DNA from: Geosiphon pyriformis
Taxonomy: Eukaryota; Glomeromycota; Glomeromycetes; Archaeosporales; Geosiphonaceae
Reading direction: 5' to 3'
Assembly: GCA_016748015.1 (NCBI GenBank)
Contig: JAAOMT010000098.1
Span: 201,635 to 265,634, forward strand
Length of the DNA: 64,000 nucleotides
Shown in pieces: positions 11,757-22,009 of the stretch; position 1 is the first letter of the stretch, and each line of letters begins with the position of its first letter. The position numbers and the translations under genes are program-made. Below the pieces are notes generated by a model. The model ran no database searches. It saw only the letters and a program-made list of their open reading frames with translations, and was not told where the DNA came from.

Positions 11757-12290
11757 TTGGAAGCCAAAAAAAAACAGCCACTTACTAACAACATACTGCC
11801 AGCAACCATTATTGAAGACAAATCACTTACTGCCATCTTTCTTTTTAAACTCAAGGAACCAGTTAAAATACCACTATTTAGTAGAGCCACCCTAGAATTA
11901 AAACCTATCACTACAATATACACAAATACTAAAGTTGATAAGCAGCCCATTAAACTGATCCTAAACAGTAGATCAGCTGGCAGTATTATCACATAACAAC
12001 TCATAGATTAATTAAGTTGCTGAGTTGATTGTACTACCAATATATGAATAATTATTACTAATGGAACAATAAAGACTCTAATAAGCAAAATTGACAACTT
12101 CTCTTTTGAAGTCAGTGGCATTATTGTACCAATTAAAGTTCTTGTTATGGAAGCTACCGAGTACCAAGCACTAGTCAGTAATAATTGACTGTCCAAAACC
12201 AATACTGTGCTTAACTGGAACACTTAGAAACTACAACTCAGTCAAAATAAACAATACATGCAAGTACCAGTAATATGTGAATATTTCAAG
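11757..12290 (+). pseudogene. Aspartic protease of TE2
   Basis: The flap-side and active-site region reads ITTIYTNTKV, then IKLILNSRSAGSIIT, ending at 11996. The retropepsin motif should be LDSG or similar. Here Asp has become Asn and Gly has become Arg, both explained by G-to-A changes. The frame continues through stops with SFEVSGIIVPIKVLVMEA and YQALV. The TE3 homologue (25270-25509) keeps the Asp (LDSR) but also has Arg for Gly. The protease would cut Gag-Pol during particle maturation, but not in this state. Confidence 0.75.
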
Positions 12291-12515
12291 ACCACCACCA
12301 ATGAAAAACTACTAATCAAGTTAAAAAAAAAAAAAACCTATTAGAGAAGCCTATCAAGTCTCATGGACTAACCACAATTACAACAAACTACCACTGATTC
12401 TAACTTAGAAAGAAAAAGGAAGGAAAAAGAGAAAAAGTTAACAACAGCTACTATCTTTACTTATATACTACACACCACCACTTCTTAAACCAATTATTGT
12501 CAACCCAAGCTTATA

Positions 12516-12811
12516 TGTGTTGATTGTGGCAAAAAATTATCTACAATGGGCACATGCTGTAATAACAATAAAAAATGGCAAACTGCAACAAAGTTCTATT
12601 GTCATCTATGCATTTTTGAATACTTTGGATGACCAAAAAGACAAGAAAAATAGAACAACGAACTTTGTTTCACATATAAAATCACTTTACTAAACAAAAA
12701 AATGTGAAATAACATTCTTGGGCAAGGAAAAACATGTGACAAAACGTGCCAATACACAATTTTCATAAACAAGTGGGTGAAAAAAGGGGCTCCAATTGAT
12801 GACACTTAGAA
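12516..12811 (+). pseudogene. Cys-rich segment between protease and dUTPase
   Basis: The frame from 12516 reads CVDCGKK, a CC pair 10 residues after the second Cys, CHLC, then a partly eroded CFTY (expected CxxC) and CDKTCQ. This amounts to four or five CX2C-like sites over about 90 codons, so a zinc-ribbon-like fold is a fair inference. Two stops interrupt it, both at probable Trp codons (TGA and TAG). After it come PHDKYKIWRM and a Ser/Asn-rich linker to the dUTPase. The same segment occurs in TE3 (24052-24590) and in traces in TE5. I know similar sequence from Rhizophagus retroelement proteins but no assigned function. Confidence 0.6.
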
Positions 12812-13427
12812 ACAAGCACTCAAATGTCTGAAAAATTACCCACATGACAAGTACAAGATCTGGAGAATGGTGAGTGCTAAAGTTGAAAGTGCTACATTCA
12901 GTGAACTGCTAGAAATTAAAAACAATCATCTTTCTCTTCCAAAACCCGAATATATTCTTACTTTTGATATCTTTAATAACATTGAAAACAATTCAAAGCT
13001 TTTCCATGAACATTATTAGCACCTAGCATCCACTTAAAAAGAACAGAAGCAGCATTTAAAACAGCTAAACACTTGACTTTGTCAATACTTTTTAATTCTT
13101 TATGACTTTTAATATTGTAATGAGTATGACTTCATTTATAATTTACCACCATACATAATTTACACAATCCCAAAAGAAGAAGAACCAATCAGTAGCTGTG
13201 CATTGGAATCAGAATCAATTTTCAATTCTGATTCTAGCTCCAACAATGATGACAACAATAACAATGGTTCTAGCTTTGTTTAATATGGCAACCAAAATAA
13301 CAACAATTCAAATTCCAATTCAAACCCTGAATAATACATCACACTCTCTGATCTTATTTAGAAGCAGGAACTAAAATAGTTTAGTGATAATAATGAAGAT
13401 ATTATGCCAAAATGTGCACATAATACT

Positions 13428-13895
13428 GATGCTGGGTTTGATCTAAGATATCCAGGAAAGAATGTCATCAAATTGGAACCACATTTGTGTACATGCATTG
13501 ATCTAAAAGTAGTACTAGAAATTTCAGCAACAACAATGGTTTAGTTAGCATCTAAAGATAGTTTAGTGAAAAAAAGGATTAACATCAAAGAAGAAATAAT
13601 TGATGCAGAATATGTGGAAAATATCATTGCAATGCTACAAAATGATTCAGAAAAAACCTATATTATAAAGCCAAATAAAAAGATAGCACAGACAATATTC
13701 TTGCTTCTGGTTAAAATAGCTCAGTTAGTATTAGTGAAAAACCAAGAAGAATTAAGGATTACAGCTAAAAGAATTAGTGGATTTGGATCAACAAGGAGAA
13801 TAAATGTACTAGTTAATATGGCAGAGGAAAAAATAGTTGACAAAAAAGAAATTATCTCCACCTGTCAATTAATTTCTATTCTACTATATGATTAG
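13428..13895 (+). pseudogene. dUTPase-like domain of TE2
   Basis: Five motifs occur in the order of trimeric dUTPases: DAGFDLRY (13428), ASKDSLVKKRI for PRSGLxxKxGI, EEIIDAEYVENI for GVIDxxYxGEI with the catalytic Asp kept, PNKKIAQTIF for GDRIAQ, and RISGFGSTRR for RGxGGFGSTG. The enzyme hydrolyses dUTP to dUMP and PPi, which keeps uracil out of newly made cDNA. The frame has one stop at 13541, at a probable Gln codon, after which 13566-13895 is open. Motif 2 and motif 5 glycines are lost, so activity is unlikely. The TE3 copy (23275-24051) is better preserved. Confidence 0.75.
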
Positions 13896-13937
13896 TACAT
13901 ATTAGTCATAGAGAGAAAAGTAAAAAATCAGGTTCAG

Positions 13938-14210
13938 ATGTTTGAAGCAGAAGCAACACTTTGTAAATCAAGAAAAATTGGATTAATTAATCTACACATA
14001 CCAGCCAAGAATCATAGTTACATTAAAATTTCCATCTACAACAACACAGAAGATATCATCAAGATACTAAAAGGAACTACTATTGGATATTTAACCACCA
14101 AAATCAAAAACCAACTACCAAACCCCATTCCAGATTTTTTACAACTGTGTAGATATGTTAACATAACATTACAAACTATCTATAGATGCAATGAATGTTA
14201 TTTACTCTAA
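13938..14210 (+). pseudogene. Pre-RT linker domain of TE2 Pol
   Basis: This is a 90-codon open piece. It contains IGLINLHIPAKNHSYIKIS, then ILKGTTIGYLTT. The pattern of a beta-rich segment with KGTxIGxL just upstream of the reverse transcriptase is common in Ty3/Gypsy Pol proteins. It follows the dUTPase without a recognisable boundary. Function is unknown; it may be the folded spacer between the protease/dUTPase unit and the RT. Confidence 0.5.
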
Positions 14211-14219
14211 CCAGAACAA

Positions 14220-15145
14220 TTGAAACAAATGAACATGAAAAACTTAGACTTACTTCAATGTATGCAACTCAAAATGTTACTTAACAACTTCACCAACATT
14301 TTTGCAAGTGAAAACAAGTTTGGCAAAACTGACATAATCCAGCATCAGATCAAGACTAAAGATACAATGCCAATTAAACAAAGAGCATATTGAGTACCAC
14401 CTGTTAGCCATGAAATCATTTGTCAAAAAATCAATCAAATGCTTGACAATAGGCTAATTCAGCCATCAATGAGCCCATGGTTGTCACCAGTAGTATTAAT
14501 TCATAAAAAAAATGAAAAAATTTGCTTTTGTGTAGATTACAGAAAACTCAATAGTATAACTTGTAGAGACAATTATTCAATTCCATGAATTCAAAAATTA
14601 TTCAACACTTTTGGAGAAAAGAAATAGTTTTTGATATTAAATTTAGATAGTGGTTACTGGCAAATAGCCATGAATTCAAAAGATAAAGAGAAGATGGCAT
14701 TTATCACAAGAGAAGGGAATTTTGAATTTGAAGTGATGTCATTTGGCTTAATCAATGCACTGGCCACATTCCAATGACTAATAAAAATTGTTTATACCAG
14801 ACTATTATGGAAATCAATGTGTTCTCAAAAACATTTGATGATCATTTCCATCATCTCCAGCAAGTGTTTGAAAGACTGAAAAGAGCAGAATTGAAACTAA
14901 ATACAACCAAGTGTTTCTTTAGCAAGACAGAACTCAAGTTTTTGGGATATGTTATAAGCAAAGAGGGCATTAAAACAGATCCAGATAAAATTAAAGTAGT
15001 AAAGTCTTTTTCAGTATTCACCAACCTGACCAAGCTAAGAGTGTTTTTAGAATTTACAAGATACTATTGTCACTTCATTAAAAACTTTTTCAAATTAGTG
15101 CAATTACTGCATCATTTACAAACCAAGAATGTTAAATATAAATAG
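14220..15145 (+). pseudogene. Reverse transcriptase of TE2, active-site motif deleted
   Basis: RT blocks appear in order: QHQIKTKDTMPIKQRAY, MLDNRLIQPSMSPW, CFCVDYRKLNSI, LNLDSGYWQIAM, AFITREGNFEFEVMSFGLIN, and after a break NVFSKTFDDHFHHLQQVFERL and FFSKTELKFLGYVISKEG. The catalytic YLDD block should lie between LLWK and NVFSK. It is missing: comparison with TE5 (60122-60170) shows about 25 bp absent at 14813-14816, which also shifts the frame. The open part 14774-15145 is the thumb-side half. This copy cannot polymerise. Confidence 0.85.
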
Positions 15146-15149
15146 ACTA

Positions 15150-15620
15150 AAACACAATAAGAAGCTTTTAACACACTAAGAAGAAAGCTTATTCAAGCTT
15201 CAGTACTAATCTATCCAGATCATAGCAAACTATTCATCATTACCACTGATGGATCAAGTCAAGTATTGAGAGCAGTATTATTACAAAAAAAACCGAATGG
15301 AAGAAAACATCCAGTAACATATGCCAGCCAAAGCCTAATGCCAGCCAAAAAAAACTATAAAACACCAGCACTAGAACACTTAGTAATTTATTGGGCTATC
15401 ATAAAATAGAAGAAATACTTAAGCCAGAAATTTGAGGTACACACTAATCACAAAAGATTGACTTCAATTTAGAAGCAAAAATTTGAAGATGATTAATATA
15501 TGAAATAGAAAATAGCACTTTCACCATATAATTTTACAGTACACTATAAAAAAGAAAAAGAAAATGGAAATACTGATGGTTTGTTGCGAATGAAACAAAT
15601 CTGAATATTTTAATCCAAAA
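15150..15620 (+). pseudogene. RNase H of TE2
   Basis: Recognisable blocks are FIITTDGSSQVLRAVLLQK, HPVTYASQSL and AKKNYKTPALEHLVIYWAI, then VHTNHKRL. They fit the Ty3/Gypsy RNase H that degrades RNA in RNA/DNA hybrids. The second acidic position remains in LEHL, but the late TDHK has become TNHK. Stops occur at Lys/Trp and Gln positions. Confidence 0.75.
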
Positions 15621-15865
15621 ATATAATAAAATTTAAACAGTTGAAAACAAAAATATAACAAAAGATAAATACACCAAAATATTAATAACTTCAGCATTAT
15701 ATAAATACTCAACAGTTTAAGAAAAAATTATCTCAAAAGAAACAAAACAACATAAAACAACAATTAAAATATTTTATCTATCATCAAAATATACTTTACC
15801 AAAAGAACAAAAAAAATCCAAATTAACCAATTAAAGTAATTACAGAGCCGAAAAAAGAGACAATA

Positions 15866-16800
15866 TTGTTCAATATGTACTCAAATTTAATAATAGGGTA
15901 TTTTCATAAAAAAGCAACAATAAAAAGAACCAGAAAAAGATACTATTGGCTATCAATGTATCCAGACATCATTCAATATATTCAAAATTGTGATACTTGT
16001 CAGAGAAGAGAAGAAACAAAACCAAGTAAACCATTAAGACCAATCAAAGTAGGACAATTATTTGATTATATTGGAATTGACTTAGTTGGACTATTAACAA
16101 TAACCAACAGAGAAAACAGATATATTGCAGTAGTCATAGATTATCTCACTAAGTGGCCAGAAGCAAAAGCCATTCAAAGAGCAGATACAGAATTTGTTGC
16201 CAAATTTATTTATCAAGATTTAATCTGTCAACATAAATGTTTAAAAAAATTGTTATCTAATCAAAGAACTCACTTTGTAAATAGAACATTAGCAGAATTA
16301 AGTCAAAAATTTGGAATTAAAAGACCATTATTATCACCATACTATCTGCAAACAAATGGATTAGTTAAAAGATTTAACAAAACATTGTGTGAAGCAATTG
16401 CCAAAATCAGTTAAAAAAATCAAGACAAATGGGATTTGTTTATAATATTAGTATTATTTGCTTATTAAACAATAAAACAAAATACTACACAAGCAACACT
16501 ATTTGAATTAGTATACAGTAGAACAGCAATATTACTAGTTAAGATAGAAATCAATACATATTCAATAGAACCAATAACAGAAAAGAATTTCCAAGAAACA
16601 TTGTTAAAAAAAACATATAACTTGATGAAAACACTAAAAAACAAATGATAAAGAGCAGCTAATAACATTCAGAAGTCACAAGAAAAACAAAAAGACAGAC
16701 ATAATAACCAACTACTAGATAAACCAGTTGAATTTAAAATTGAAGACAAAGTACTTTTACATTGTATTAAAGCAGAAAAACAATAAAGTGGAAAATTTAA
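15866..16800 (+). pseudogene. Integrase of TE2, catalytic triad D-N-K
   Basis: The 182-codon open piece 15866-16414 carries the zinc-binding end (NCDTCQRR; an expected His is now Tyr in FNMYSNL) and the core. Catalytic positions are Asp72 (GIDLVG), Asn132 (LLSNQRTHF, expected Asp) and Lys168 (TNGLVKRFNKTL, expected Glu), with 59 and 35 residues between them, the usual DDE spacing. Both substitutions are single G-to-A changes. The C-terminal domain continues with stops to about 16800 (FKIEDKVLLHCIK). Integrase would insert cDNA into the genome; this one is dead. Confidence 0.9.
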
Positions 16801-16899
16801 CTCCAAATGAGATGGACCATTTCACATAAAAAAAATTCTAACAACAAAATTTTAGCCAAAGCAACATATAGAGATCAACTGAAACCATATTATTATATA

Positions 16900-17699
16900 G
16901 TATTATTATCTACCAGTAATATTTCACAATTAAGAGTACAAAGAATATTAGTCTAACCAGATAAAATTTTATGAAATCTAGAACCAATTATTATCATCAA
17001 CACCAACACATCAAATTAAACAACTAAAAGAATATAAAAACATAGTAGATGCAACAAAAGACAACAAAAAAATGGAAATTATTGATAATATCTACTTACT
17101 AACACAACAATTCTTTCAATTAATCCAACAACAAGAGATGGAAATTACAATTAATCAACAAATCATTAGATACAAAAACACCAAAAAAAAACCACAAGAT
17201 AAAGTATAGAAAAAAACAAAAAACACTATTGACAAAATAATGACAAAAATAAAATTGGTAATAGAAGTACAACCAAAAGTCACCCAATATCAAGAGTTAA
17301 TAATAGAAATATAGAATTGGTGGACATAACAATTTTTAAAAAACTTTTGTTATTTCTATTTAGGACAACATCTGAATATTCAGAACTTATATACAGATAA
17401 GACAAAATGATTATTTGACTCAAAAATATTATAACAACTTAAACAATTTATGAGAAAAAACAATCTAACAACACAAACAAGAGCCATCTATTAATTACAT
17501 ACTGGATTTCAAAACCAACCCAAAATACTACTTAACCCAGCAATAAACACTATTACTGTTAACCAAATAGAAAAAATAACCAATGTTCAATTTGAAGAAT
17601 TACAAAACAAAATAAAACAAGTAATTCTTGAAAAAAAAGTTTAAGAAATACTCAAAAATAGAGAGTTAGAATTAAGAGATCTTGACAGAGCTTAATATT
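16900..17699 (+). pseudogene. C-terminal Pol extension of TE2, unknown domain
   Basis: Coding-like sequence continues about 270 codons beyond the integrase to the polypurine tract. The last part reads INTITVNQIEKITNVQFEEL with stops before it. TE4 has the matching IKTITVNNIGQITNQQFKNL at 31838-31900, though its LTR is from another subfamily. TE3 and TE5 keep the same block at their 3' ends. It is Gln/Lys/Leu-rich and probably helical. It is not a chromodomain that I recognise. Position suggests a role in targeting or particle assembly, but that is only inference. Confidence 0.45.
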
Positions 17700-17714
17700 A
17701 AAAGAAGGAAATAA
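17700..17714 (+). promoter_or_regulatory. Polypurine tract of TE2
   Basis: AAAAGAAGGAAATAA ends directly at the 3' LTR. TE3 has the same tract on the minus strand (19550-19565), which supports its role as plus-strand primer. Confidence 0.75.
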
Positions 17715-18477
17715 TATTACTCTTAGAATATAAGAAGTATATTAGCATATAAATTAGCCAATCAGAAATAGATATAGTAAATGTAGAATTCCAGAATTCT
17801 TCTTAAAGAAATTGCAGGATTTCAGAAATTCTAAGATTTTTGGTATAAAGAATTGAAAAATTGAAGAATCTTAATTATGTATATATAGCAATAGCATTAT
17901 AAGTAGAAAAAACAGATTTCTCAGTTTAGATTTTATTTAAGCACTTTTCCAATTCACAAATATCAATAAATAATTATTTACTATCTCAATCTACTTTCTA
18001 CTATTAACATTTCATGTTAATAATAGCTGCTACTTAACTACACTGAAACAATAGCTCTTGATTATAACTATTAATAGAATATTAACATTCATTGCCTTGG
18101 CTTATTTCTTTCTTTTCTTTTATTTATTTTTTTTTTGTTATTTTTTGTTGTTGACTAATTGATTAAAGATTAAAGTACTAAGTTATTGATATCAAGAATT
18201 GCCTGGTAAAAGACCTCTGCAAGTAAGTAGAACATATAAAAAATACGGATTGCTTACCAGAGAATTGTCAGCCACCAAGCCAAAAAAAAATTAATGGAAT
18301 TGTGATTTTAACAGACTATGGAAAACAACCATTGAATTTCTGTTCATTATACAAAAGACTGAACCAAAATCTTCAAATACAAACAACCTTCAAATATTAT
18401 CACTATTATTATATCAATTGAACACCAAATTATGGATTTAGTATTTGATTTAAGATTCCAAATAATCATCTGTAACA
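17715..18477 (+). mobile_element. 3' LTR of TE2
   Basis: It starts TATTACTCTTAGAATATAAG and ends CATCTGTAACA, and it is the longer of the TE2 pair. It includes the GAATTCCAG-type array (17787-17850), the TATA-like TATATATAG at 17880, and the low-complexity T-rich tract shared with TE3 near 18110-18150. Confidence 0.9.
17880..17888 (+). promoter_or_regulatory. TATA-like element in the family-1 LTR
   Basis: TATATATAG lies about 165 bp into the LTR. The same element recurs in both LTRs of TE3 (near 19298 and 28996, inverted), in TE5 (53385 and 63238) and in TE7 (50160). Its conservation suggests the core promoter of the element. Confidence 0.45.
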
Positions 18478-18690
18478 ATATAATGAAAAGCACATATTTG
18501 AGTTATCAAGTGTAAAGTTTCGTTTCTAAATCATAAAAAATTTTTATAAACATGAAATATTAGAGCATTTTTACTGGATTAATTTTATATGCATGCTTCT
18601 TTTCTACAGAGCATGAAACAAATAGTTTCAAGAGAATTTTTAGAATTTGCTAGCTAATTACTAAAATTGAAAATTCTACAAGTATTATGC
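18478..18690. other. 213-bp spacer between two convergent elements
   Basis: Apparently single-copy sequence between the 3' LTRs of TE2 (+) and TE3 (-). No coding signal is seen. Confidence 0.6.
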
Positions 18691-19549
18691 TGTTACAAGT
18701 AATTATTTAGAGTCTCAAATCAAATAACAAACTCATAACTTGGTGCTTAATTGATATAGTAATATTGCTTTCTGAAAGTTTTTGTAATCTAAAGGTTTTG
18801 GTTGAGTTTTTTGTATAATGGACAAAGATTTACTATGGTTGGTTTTGGTTGATTTTTCAAGTCATTTTTCTAATTTCTGTTTTTAATATAGTGGCTGGTT
18901 TAATTTGGCAGTTATGTCTTTCTGATAAGTTATCTGTTAATATATATATGTAATTCTACCCTTATTTCTGGGTTTTTTATCAGGCTATCTATGATGTTAA
19001 TAACTCAGCATTTTACTCCTTTAATTAATTAATACACAACAAAAAAATTAACAAAAAAAAATAAAAAAAATAAAAAAATAAGCCAAGACAATAAATGTTA
19101 GTATTTTGTCAATAGCTGTGATCAAGAGCTATTGTTCTAATATGATTAAATATCAATTTTTATCAACATAAAGTGTTAATAGTAGAGAGTGGATATTTAG
19201 ATAGTGAATAGTTATTTATTAATATTTGTAATATAGAAAGTTGCTTAGATCAAATCTAAACTAAGAGATCTGTCTTTTTTACTTTTAATGCTACTGCTAT
19301 ATATACATAATTGAGATTCCTCAATTCTTTAATTCTTAATACCAGAAATCTTGGAATTCTTGGAATCCTGTAATTTTTTTTGAAAAGAAGTATGAAATTC
19401 TGGAATCCTGTGATTCTTTGTATAAGAATCCTGAAATTCCTGAAATTCTGCAATTTCTCTAAAAAGAATCCTGAAATTTCACATTTACTATGTCTACTTC
19501 TGATTGGCTAATTTATGTGCTAATATATTTCTTATATTCTATGAGTAAC
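18691..19549 (-). mobile_element. 3' LTR of TE3
   Basis: In plus coordinates it runs from TGTTACAAG to ATGAGTAACA. It is 859 bp against 863 bp for its partner, and clearly diverged from it by point changes. The array of GGAATTCTTGG-type motifs lies at 19330-19480 in U3. Confidence 0.9.
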
Positions 19550-19565
19550 ATTATTTCCTTCTTTT
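19550..19565 (-). promoter_or_regulatory. Polypurine tract of TE3
   Basis: On the minus strand it reads AAAAAGAAGGAAATAA immediately before the 3' LTR, the same as in TE2 apart from length. Confidence 0.8.
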
Positions 19566-20340
19566 TAATATTGAGTTCCATCAAGATCTCTTAATTCTAA
19601 TTTTCTGGTTTTGAATATTTCTTGAACTTTTTTTTCGAGAATTACTTGTGTTATCTTGTTCTGTAATTTCTCAAATTGGGCATTGATTATTTTTCCCATT
19701 TGGTTAATGGTAATAGAATCTATTGCTAAATTGAACAAGATTTCTGGTTGGTCTTAAAATCTAGTGTATAACCAATAAATGGCTCTTGCTTATGTAATCA
19801 AATTGTTCTAGTTGTTGCAGTATTGTTGTGTCAAATAATTGTTTTGTTTTATCTGTATATAAATTCTGAATATTTAAGTATTGTCCCAAGTAGAAGTAAC
19901 AAAAGTTTCTTGAAAATTGTTGTATCCTCTAATTCCAAGTTTTTATAGTCAATTCTTGATATGGAGTAATATTTGTTGGCTCTTCTATTGCCAATTTTAC
20001 TTTTAGAATTATTTTGTTGATAGTGCTTTCTGGTTTCTTTTGTACTTTGTATTGGCATATTTTTCTAGTATTTTGGTATCAAATAGTTTGTTGGTTGATA
20101 GTAATTTCCATATTCTGTTGTTGAATCAGTTAAAAGAGTTGTTGTGCCAGTGTGTATATGTTGTTAGTAATTTCTATTTTCTTTTTGTTGTCTTTGTCAT
20201 GTATACCATGTTTTTTTATAATATTTTGGTTGTTCAATATGGTTTTAGTCAATTACCATGTGCTGCTTTGATTAAAATTTTGTTGTTCAATCTTAATTTA
20301 TAAGCTCTATTTTCAAGAATTTCTTTTATGTAAAATAGTT
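19566..20340 (-). pseudogene. C-terminal Pol extension of TE3
   Basis: This is the minus-strand counterpart of 16900-17699 in TE2. The last part is the matching block before the tract, with stops. The 69-codon minus frame at 19849-20058 and the plus frame at 20040-20303 are not the Pol frame. Confidence 0.4.
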
Positions 20341-21300
20341 TATTCCATTTGGGGTCAAATTTTCTATTCCATTGTTTTTCCGCTTTAGTACAATATAAAT
20401 GTACTTTGTTTCCAATCTTGAATTCAACTGGTTTATCTGGTAGTTGGTTATTGTGTTTTTTTTTTGTTTTTCTTGTGACTTTTAGATGTTATTAGCTGCT
20501 TTTTGTCATTTGTTTTCTAGTGTTTCCATTAAGTCATATGTTCTTTTCAACAATGTTCTTTGAAAATTTTCTTCTGTTATTGATTCTGTTGGATATGTTT
20601 TAACTTCTATCTCAACTGGTAATATTGCTGTTCTACCATATATTAATTCAAATGGTGTTGCTTATATAGTGTCTTGCTTTATTGTTTGGTAAGCAAATAA
20701 TACTGATAGTATAAACAAATCTCATTTGTCCTGGTTTTTTTGGCTGATTTTGGCAATTGCTTCACACAATATTCTGTTAAACCTTTTAATTAACCTATTT
20801 GTTTATGGATAGTATGGTGATGATAATAGTCTTTTTATCCCAAATCTTTGACTTAACTCTGTCAATGTTTTATTCACAAAGTGAGTTTTTTGATCTGATA
20901 ATAGTTCTTTTGGATATCTGTGTCAACAAATCAAATCTTGATAAACGAATTTGGCAATGAATTTTGCATCTGCTCTTTGAATGGCTTTTGCTTCTGGCCA
21001 TTTTGTGAGATAGTTTATGACTACTGCAATATATCTGTTGTCTCTGCTAGTTATAATTAATAATCTGACTAAGTTAATTCCGATGTAATTAAATAGCTGT
21101 CTTACTTTAATTGGTCTTAATGGCTTACTGAGTTTTGTTCCTCCTCTTCTCTGACAAGCATTACAATTTTAAACATATTAGATGATGTCTGGATATATAG
21201 ATGGCCAATAATATTTTTTTCTGGTTTTTTCTATAGTTGTTTCTTTGTGAAAATGTTCTGTTCTTGGATCTGAGTGCATGTTGAACAATATTGTTTCTTT
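20341..21300 (-). pseudogene. Integrase of TE3
   Basis: On the minus strand the zinc-binding end (ending NACQRRGGTK) lies near 21130-21300. The core follows: GINLVRLL (first Asp now Asn) near 21080, YIAVVINYLTKWPEAKAIQ, SDQKTHFVNKTL (second Asp kept) near 20900, and TNRLIKRFN (Glu now Lys) near 20800. The integrase C-terminal segment continues left to about 20341. Frame-breaking stops are fewer than in TE2. The 91-codon minus frame 21161-21436 lies in another frame. Confidence 0.8.
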
Positions 21301-21599
21301 TTTTGGTTCTGTAATTACTCTGATTGGTTGATCTAAATTTTTTTTGTTTTTTCAGTAAAGTATATTTTGAGAGTTGATAAAATATTTTGATTGTTATTTT
21401 ATGTTGTTCTTTTTGAGATAATTTTTTCTTGAACAATTGGGTATTTATATAATGTTGAAGTTGTTGGTATTTTTGTATATTTATTTTTTGTTATATTTTT
21501 GGGTTGAAATGTTTTTAGATTTGTCTTATTTGTAACAAGCTGTTAGTATTTCCATTTTTTTTTTTTTTGTAATGTATTGTATAATTAAATAGTAAAAGT

Positions 21600-22000
21600 T
21601 TTATTTTTTATTTAACATGATAATCATCTCCAAATTTTTGCTTCTGGATTGAAGTCAATTCTTTATGATCAGTATACACATCAAATTTTTGGCTCAAGTA
21701 TTTTTTTTTTATTTCAAGACTGCTTAATAAATTGCTAAGTATTCTAGTGCTGGAGTTCTATAGTTCTTTTTAGCTGAACTTAAGCTTCTGTTGGCATAAG
21801 TTACTGGGTGTTTTTGTTTATTTGGTCTTTTTTGTAATAGTACAGCTCCTAATGCTTAACCAGATATATTAGTAGTAATGATAAATGGTTTGCTGTGATC
21901 TGGATAAATTAATACTGGAGCTTAAATAAGTTTTTTTTTTAATGTGTTAAAAGCTTTTTGTTGAGTTTCAGTTCATTTATATTTGGTGTTTTTTGTTTGA
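21600..22000 (-). pseudogene. RNase H of TE3
   Basis: Minus-strand sequence matches TE2 15180-15560 (DHSKPFIITTN, GRPNKQKHPVTYANRSL, YTDHKELTSI). The late TDHK is kept. Stops occur at several Trp and Gln positions. Confidence 0.65.
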
Positions 22001-22009
22001 AGTTTGTGT

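Larger units (their letters stand above)
8913..18477 (+). mobile_element. TE2: complete but inactive Ty3/Gypsy LTR retrotransposon with a dUTPase-like domain
   Basis: The two LTRs (8913-9529 and 17715-18477) flank 8.2 kb in the order gag, protease, Cys-rich segment, dUTPase-like domain, reverse transcriptase, RNase H, integrase and C-terminal extension. The integrase-after-RNase-H order makes it Ty3/Gypsy. The flanking 4-mers are ACAT (8909-8912) and ATAT (18478-18481), possibly a target duplication that has since suffered one C-to-T. Every ORF is broken by stops, many at Trp (TGG) or Gln (CAA/CAG) codons, and catalytic residues are lost in the protease, RT and integrase. The 5' LTR lacks about 146 bp present in the 3' LTR. 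Confidence 0.9.
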
